Assembly (NCBI GenBank): GCA_030695205.1
Contig: JAUYTN010000059.1
Location: forward strand, 1-64,000
Direction: 5' to 3'
DNA from: Burkholderiaceae bacterium
Lineage (GTDB): Bacteria > Pseudomonadota > Gammaproteobacteria > Burkholderiales > Burkholderiaceae_C
DNA length: 64,000 bases
Numbering within the stretch: position 1 is the first letter of the stretch; each line of letters starts with the position of its first letter. Shown here piece after piece: positions 60,218 through 64,000 of this stretch. The notes beneath the pieces were generated by a model that was not told the DNA's origin, did no database searches, and was given only the letters and a program-made list of their open reading frames with translations. The position numbers and the translations under genes are program-made.

Positions 60218-61096
60218 CTATTTGCCTCCATAACGTGTGACCAGAAAAACCCCGGCCATGACGAGCACAGTGCCCGCCGCGACCCAACCGTTGAACGGCT
60301 CGCCCAGTATCCACACCCCCATCAGGATGGTGGACATGGGGCCGACCATGCCCGTCTGTGCGGCCAGGCCAGAGCCTATGCGCTCAATGGCCATCATCAC
60401 CATCAGGACCGGTGCAGCGGTGCACGCCACCGCATTGAGGATGGACAGGCTGATGACCTGTGGTGCAACTTCCAGCGCCACGCCGATGGGCCGCAACACC
60501 ACAAACTGGCCAATGCACAGCAGGCAGGCCACGGTGGTGGCCAAGCCCACGAGGCGCAATGAGCCCAGGCGTTTGACCATTTCGCCGCTGTACACCAGGT
60601 ACACGGCGTAGCTGACGGCGCTGCCAAACACCAGAGCCGCACCGGCCAGGGTTTGCCAACCGTCAAAGCGCACCTCGTGCCCGAACACCAGCAGCACCCC
60701 CGCATAACTCACCCCCATGGCCAGCGCCTGCAGGCGCCCGATGCGCCGCTGGTACAGCAGCCAGCCCAGCAGCAGCACCAGGGTGGGGTTGAGGTACAGA
60801 ATGAGCCGCTCCAGGCTGGCACTGATGTACTGCAGGCCCCAAAAGTCCAGAAAACTGGCCAGGTAGTAGCCCGTGAAGCCCAGCCAGACAATGCCCAGCC
60901 AGTCGCGCCGGGTGAGCGGCGGCTTGCCCCGGCTGGCCCACCAGGCCATGGCGGCAAACAGCGGCAGCGCAAACAGCATGCGGTACATGATGAGGGTGAC
61001 CGCGTCCACCCCGTACCGATAGGCCAGCTTCACGATGATGGCTTTGCCGCTGAAGGCAATGGAGCCAGCGGCGGCCAAAGCCAACCCAATGAGCAT
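60218..61096 (-). CDS. EamA/DMT-family transporter
   Basis: A 292-residue protein with ten hydrophobic helices in two EamA repeats: GLALAAAGSIAFSGKAIIVK in the first and AGAALVFGSAVSYAVYLVYS in the second. WLGFTGYYLASFLDFWGLQ is a family-like loop. Substrate is unknown. The ATG at 61094-61096 is where the first helix begins; the 50-odd upstream codons of the same frame run through a dispersed repeat and into the neighbouring gene. The SDR follows within 2 bp, suggesting one operon. Confidence 0.85.
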   Translation of the reverse strand: MLIGLALAAAGSIAFSGKAIIVKLAYRYGVDAVTLIMYRMLFALPLFAAMAWWASRGKPPLTRRDWLGIVWLGFTGYYLASFLDFWGLQYISASLERLILYLNPTLVLLLGWLLYQRRIGRLQALAMGVSYAGVLLVFGHEVRFDGWQTLAGAALVFGSAVSYAVYLVYSGEMVKRLGSLRLVGLATTVACLLCIGQFVVLRPIGVALEVAPQVISLSILNAVACTAAPVLMVMMAIERIGSGLAAQTGMVGPMSTILMGVWILGEPFNGWVAAGTVLVMAGVFLVTRYGGK

Positions 61097-61099
61097 GTT

Positions 61100-61154
61100 T
61101 TGTCTAGCTACAACATCAGACACAGCAAGCGATGGAGCCACTTTTTCCTTCAAA
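61100..61154 (+). repeat. Dispersed short repeat between GGT and EamA genes
   Basis: Plus strand: TGTCTAGCTACAACATCAGA, then CACAGCAAGCGATGGAGCCA, then CTTTTTCCTTCAAAT. It shows TAGCT, CAAGCG, GGAGCCA and TTTTT...TTCAAA landmarks. It occupies nearly the whole 58-bp gap, ending at the GGT stop. Confidence 0.65.
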
Positions 61155-62843
61155 TTACCACCCCGCCACCAGCCCGTCCCGGCGCGGATCGCTGGCGGCC
61201 ACATAGCCGCGCTTGGCGGGGTCGCCCAGCCGCCAGATGAACTGGCCTGCGCCAAAGTCCTGGTAGGGGTCGTCCAGCACGTCGATGCAGTGGCCCAGGG
61301 CCCGCAGGCCCTGCACGGTGGCCGGGTCCATGCCCGCCTCCACGTTCAGCGACAGGCCGGTGTTGAAGCGCCAGCGCGGTGCGTCGCAGGCGGCCTGCAG
61401 GGGCTGGCCATGGTCGAGCAGACGCACCAGGGTTTGCACATGGCCTTGCGGCTGCATGTTGGCCCCCATCACCCCAAAACTCATGACGGGCTCCAGCACG
61501 GGCTGGCCATCGGCACCCATCCATTCCCTGCCTTGACCGTCCAGTGCGGGCCGGGTCAGAAACGCCGGAATGATGGTGTGAAACGGCCGCTTGCCCGGTG
61601 CGACCAGATTGGCCGGGTTCAGGGGGCTGGCGGGCAAACCAAAGCCATGCCCCCGGTTTTGCAGACTGATGCCAAAGCTGGGCTCCACGCATCCGGAGCC
61701 AAAACCCATGTAGTTGCTCTGGATGAAGCTGACCATCATTCCCTGCTCGTCGGCCGCTGTGAGGTAGATGGTGCCCCCCTGGCGGTGCGGATCGGCGGGG
61801 CTGCCCGCTTTCGGTGCCCGGGCGCGGCGGGGGTCAATCAGGCGGGCACGGTCCGCCAGGTAGCTGGGGTCCAGCAACTGGGCCACGGTGGCCTGCATGG
61901 CAGCGGGCTCGGCCACGTAGCGGTACACGTCGGCAAAGGCCAGCTTCATGGCCTCGATCTGCAGGTGCATGCAATCTGGGCCGTCCACCGGCAAGCTGGC
62001 CAGGTCAAAGTGGCTGAGCAGGCCCAGCGCCATTTGTGCGGCAATGCCCTGGCCGTTGGGCGGCAACTCGTGCAGGGTATGGCCCCGGTAGGCATGGCCC
62101 ACAGGTTCTACCCATTCGGGGGCGTGGGCGGCCAGGTCGGCCTCGGTGAGCGCGCCGCCGTGCGCGGCAACAAACCGGGCCATGGCCTGCGCAATGTCTC
62201 CGCGGTAAAACGATTCGCCCCGGGTGGCGGCAATGCTGCGCAACCCCCGCGCCGCCGCCGCAAACTGAAACCACTCGCCCAGCTCGGGCGCGCGTCCCTT
62301 GGGCAAAAAAGCCCCGGCAAACCCAGGCTGGCGGTGCAACTCGGGCACGGCAGCGGCCCACTTGCCCTGCACCACCGTGGGCACTGCAAAGCCCCGCTCG
62401 GCCACCTCGATGGCGGGCTGCATCAGATCCGCAAAGGGCAAACGGCCAAACCGCTCGCTCAGGGCCACCCAGCCGCTGATAGCGCCGGGTACCGTGACGC
62501 TGTCGATGCCGCGTTTGGGTGGTGTGAGGGCGTCAGCCCCCAAGCGGTGGGTGAAGTACCCGGGCACCCAGGCCTGGGGCGCACGGCCCGAGGCGTTGAG
62601 CCCGTGCAGGCGCTGGCCGTCCCACACGAGGGCAAAGGCGTCGGAGCCCAACCCATTGCTGACAGGCTCCACCACGGTCATCACGGCCGCAGCGGCCACG
62701 GCCGCATCCACCGCATTGCCACCTTGGGCCAACATGCGCAGCCCTGCCTGGGCCCCCAAGGGATGGGAAGTGGCCACCAGGTTGCGCGCATACACCGGCA
62801 GGCGCACCGAGGGGTAACCATGGTTTTGATGGGTCAGCAACAC
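61155..62843 (-). CDS. Gamma-glutamyltransferase family protein
   Basis: A 562-residue Ntn-hydrolase of the GGT family. N-terminal signatures are LAQGGNAVDAAVAAAAVMTVVEPVSNGLG, split here as LRMLAQGGNAVDAAVAAA and VVEPVSNGLGSDAF. The likely nucleophile Thr is in QGGTIYLTAAD, where the precursor would self-cleave. The C-terminal half has PLNPANLVAPGKRPFHTIIP and FGVMGANMQPQGHVQ. No signal peptide is visible, so it may be cytoplasmic, unlike E. coli GGT. Substrate preference (glutathione, oxamate-type or other) is not resolved. Confidence 0.87.
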   Translation of the reverse strand: MLLTHQNHGYPSVRLPVYARNLVATSHPLGAQAGLRMLAQGGNAVDAAVAAAAVMTVVEPVSNGLGSDAFALVWDGQRLHGLNASGRAPQAWVPGYFTHRLGADALTPPKRGIDSVTVPGAISGWVALSERFGRLPFADLMQPAIEVAERGFAVPTVVQGKWAAAVPELHRQPGFAGAFLPKGRAPELGEWFQFAAAARGLRSIAATRGESFYRGDIAQAMARFVAAHGGALTEADLAAHAPEWVEPVGHAYRGHTLHELPPNGQGIAAQMALGLLSHFDLASLPVDGPDCMHLQIEAMKLAFADVYRYVAEPAAMQATVAQLLDPSYLADRARLIDPRRARAPKAGSPADPHRQGGTIYLTAADEQGMMVSFIQSNYMGFGSGCVEPSFGISLQNRGHGFGLPASPLNPANLVAPGKRPFHTIIPAFLTRPALDGQGREWMGADGQPVLEPVMSFGVMGANMQPQGHVQTLVRLLDHGQPLQAACDAPRWRFNTGLSLNVEAGMDPATVQGLRALGHCIDVLDDPYQDFGAGQFIWRLGDPAKRGYVAASDPRRDGLVAGW

Positions 62844-62938
62844 ACACCGCTCCTGGAGAAATCAACAACAGACACCCATTGTGTGGGGGATGGCAGGGCC
62901 GGTGGTGTCAAGTCGGTACCGCACAGGCACCGGGCATA

Positions 62939-62974
62939 CCCTGATGGGCCTGCACCCGCGCAACCCCATCAGGG
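62939..62974 (-). terminator. Hairpin at the end of the Crp/Fnr gene
   Basis: Arms CCCTGATGGG and CCCATCAGGG, 16-nt loop, overlapping the stop codon of the regulator gene. There is no U-tract, so it may be an RNA-stability hairpin rather than an intrinsic terminator. Confidence 0.4.
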
Positions 62975-63691
62975 ACTTTGCAGCCTGGCAATGTCCAGCA
63001 AACGGTAGTGCCGACCCTGCTTGTCCACCGGGGCAATCAGGCGCTCGCGCACAAAGGCATTGAGGGTGCGGCTGACGGTCTCCAGCTTCAGGTCCAGCAT
63101 GGCGCCCATGTCTTCCCGCGAGAAGACGGTCACCACGGTGTCATCGGCTGTGGGGTCATTCGCCAGGTTGGGCCGCATTTTCAGCAGCAACCCCGCCAGC
63201 CGCTGGCGCGAATTCCCAAAGTTGAGGTCGGCCAGCCAGTCGTCCGCCTCTTTGAGGCTGCGGTGCCACTTGCCCATCAGGCCCATGTGCAGGCGCGGGG
63301 TCTCGCGGTTGAGCCGCTCAATCACCTCCACCGGCAGGCGGCACACCCTCACCTGGGTCAGGGCCACGGCCTCGGATTCGTAGGTATTGGAGAGCAGGGC
63401 TTCCAGGCCGATCACATCGCCGGATCGCAACACCCGCACGATGCGCTGACGCCCATCGGGCATGTTGCGCACCAGCTTGACCATGCCCACCCGCAGCGTC
63501 ATGAGGCTATTGGCAGGCTCACCCATGTGCAGCAGGGTGTCGCCAGGGCCGAACTCCAGATCGTCGATGGGGGAGTGGATGTGCTTGAAGTCTTCTTCCT
63601 TCAAGTCGGCAAACAGCACCATGTCACGGATGCCGCAGGTCAGGCAGTCAGCCGTCCCGCGCCACGCAGACTCGGTTTTGATGGGGATCAT
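62969..63691 (-). CDS. Crp/Fnr-family transcriptional regulator
   Basis: A 240-residue regulator with an N-terminal cyclic-nucleotide-binding-like beta roll and a C-terminal helix-turn-helix (FSREDMGAMLDLKLETVSRT, then LNAFVRERLIAPV). Like FNR it has a Cys pair near the N-terminus (DCLTCGIRD) and one more cysteine in RVCRLPVEV, but the third clustered Cys of E. coli FNR (C-x5-C after CxxC) is absent. Oxygen sensing by 4Fe-4S is therefore uncertain. ATG 63691 is the chosen start (MIPIKTESAWRG); the frame is open further upstream. Confidence 0.85.
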   Translation of the reverse strand: MIPIKTESAWRGTADCLTCGIRDMVLFADLKEEDFKHIHSPIDDLEFGPGDTLLHMGEPANSLMTLRVGMVKLVRNMPDGRQRIVRVLRSGDVIGLEALLSNTYESEAVALTQVRVCRLPVEVIERLNRETPRLHMGLMGKWHRSLKEADDWLADLNFGNSRQRLAGLLLKMRPNLANDPTADDTVVTVFSREDMGAMLDLKLETVSRTLNAFVRERLIAPVDKQGRHYRLLDIARLQSP

Positions 63692-63852
63692 GGACAAAGA
63701 GGCACCGGATGTAACTGGGCGGCATGCCCGCATGACAAAAATCAAAGACAGTTGCACAGCTTGCAACCACTCCAACTGTACCCCACGGAGTGTCCCATGG
63801 TGCGTGTGCGGGTGTCTCCAGGCACGCTGCAGGGGGGCGGTGCCCGCCCTCC

Positions 63853-64000
63853 TCACTCGGCGGGCTGCGGGGGGGTGGGCGCGGGTGCCGACTCCACCGC
63901 ATCGAAACGCGCCGCCACCCGTACCCGGGCGCCACCTTCGCGGCTGGCCCTGGCCATGCTCTGGCGACTGGCCTCCAGCAGCGCTTCGCACGGCACCGCT
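63853..64000 (-). CDS. C-terminal end of an unidentified protein (cut by window edge)
   Basis: The final 48 codons of a minus-strand gene that begins beyond the window. The visible part reads ALLEASRQSMARASREGGAR, then VRVAARFDAVESAPAPTPPQ, ending PAE and a TGA stop. High G/C at third positions and a typical Pro/Ala-rich tail suggest real coding. I do not recognise the family. The 161 bp between its stop and the regulator start hold no clear feature. Confidence 0.35.
   Translation of the reverse strand, partial: AVPCEALLEASRQSMARASREGGARVRVAARFDAVESAPAPTPPQPAE

Noticed and set aside
61035-63008. 657-codon plus-strand frame opposite the gamma-glutamyltransferase
   Set aside because: The opposite strand encodes a complete GGT with all family motifs, while this frame has none.

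Overview
The window is GC-rich chromosomal DNA from a betaproteobacterium, most likely a member of the Comamonadaceae (Acidovorax, Polaromonas, Rhodoferax or Curvibacter type). The evidence is gene order: yqjD-yqjE-yqjK-nudB-ybhP-clsB beside fmdB-DUF502-aspS; ubiE-Tim44-ubiJ-ubiB; hemA-prfA-prmC-grxD; rplU-rpmA-obg-proB; and ribF-ileS-lspA. A further sign is a dispersed short repeat, with a core around ATAGCT...AAGCGC...GGCCA...TTTT, of the kind I associate with this family. I saw no rRNA, tRNA, CRISPR array, insertion sequence or prophage, so this is mostly ordinary core chromosome with two accessory patches.

Layout. 1-157: start of folE, cut by the window edge. 0.4-4.0 kb: cardiolipin synthase, EEP-family phosphodiesterase, NudB and the three membrane-stress proteins YqjK/YqjE/YqjD. 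4.1-6.9 kb: aspS, a DUF502 membrane protein and an FmdB zinc ribbon. 7.0-11.9 kb: ubiquinone genes ubiB, ubiJ and ubiE with a Tim44-like protein, then DUF971 and HIT proteins. 11.9-15.9 kb: a 1322-residue FAD/iron-sulfur oxidoreductase. 16.1-19.9 kb: hemA, prfA and prmC. 19.9-22.4 kb: a large Ig-like lipoprotein that separates prmC from grxD. 23-25.5 kb: a lytic transglycosylase and proS. 25.6-30.0 kb: rppH, proB, obg, rpmA, rplU, rpmB and rpmG, punctuated by intrinsic terminators. 30-33.6 kb: a desaturase, an HDOD protein and an RsmB-type methyltransferase.

33.8-39.5 kb is an accessory patch: a stand-alone CZB zinc-sensor protein, prfC, an MmpS-like lipoprotein, a Phd/RelE toxin-antitoxin pair with 12-bp-phased operator repeats, a decayed MazF, VapBC and an FAH-family hydrolase. 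It separates rsmB from purN, which I recall as neighbours in many Burkholderiales. 39.6-46.5 kb: purN, yceH, two acyl-CoA dehydrogenases, a hybrid histidine kinase and an HNH nuclease. 46.6-51.7 kb: ribF, ileS, lspA and a DUF465 protein. 51.7-61 kb: a GGDEF/EAL protein, a quinone oxidoreductase, two EamA transporters, uppP, a CNNM/CorC transporter and an unusual SDR. 61-64 kb: a gamma-glutamyltransferase, a Crp/Fnr regulator and the tail of a cut gene.

Three observations matter most. (1) A second copy of the 3' end of prmC lies beyond the lipoprotein gene, as if a foreign prmC-plus-lipoprotein segment had replaced the native prmC and left its last ~36 codons. (2) The dispersed repeat lies in frame inside at least four protein genes (the FAD oxidoreductase, rsmB, an acyl-CoA dehydrogenase and ileS), and in a transglycosylase it supplies most of the likely signal peptide. 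(3) The toxin-antitoxin patch has phased operator sites and a decayed third toxin. I found no convincing new multi-gene defence or biosynthetic system.
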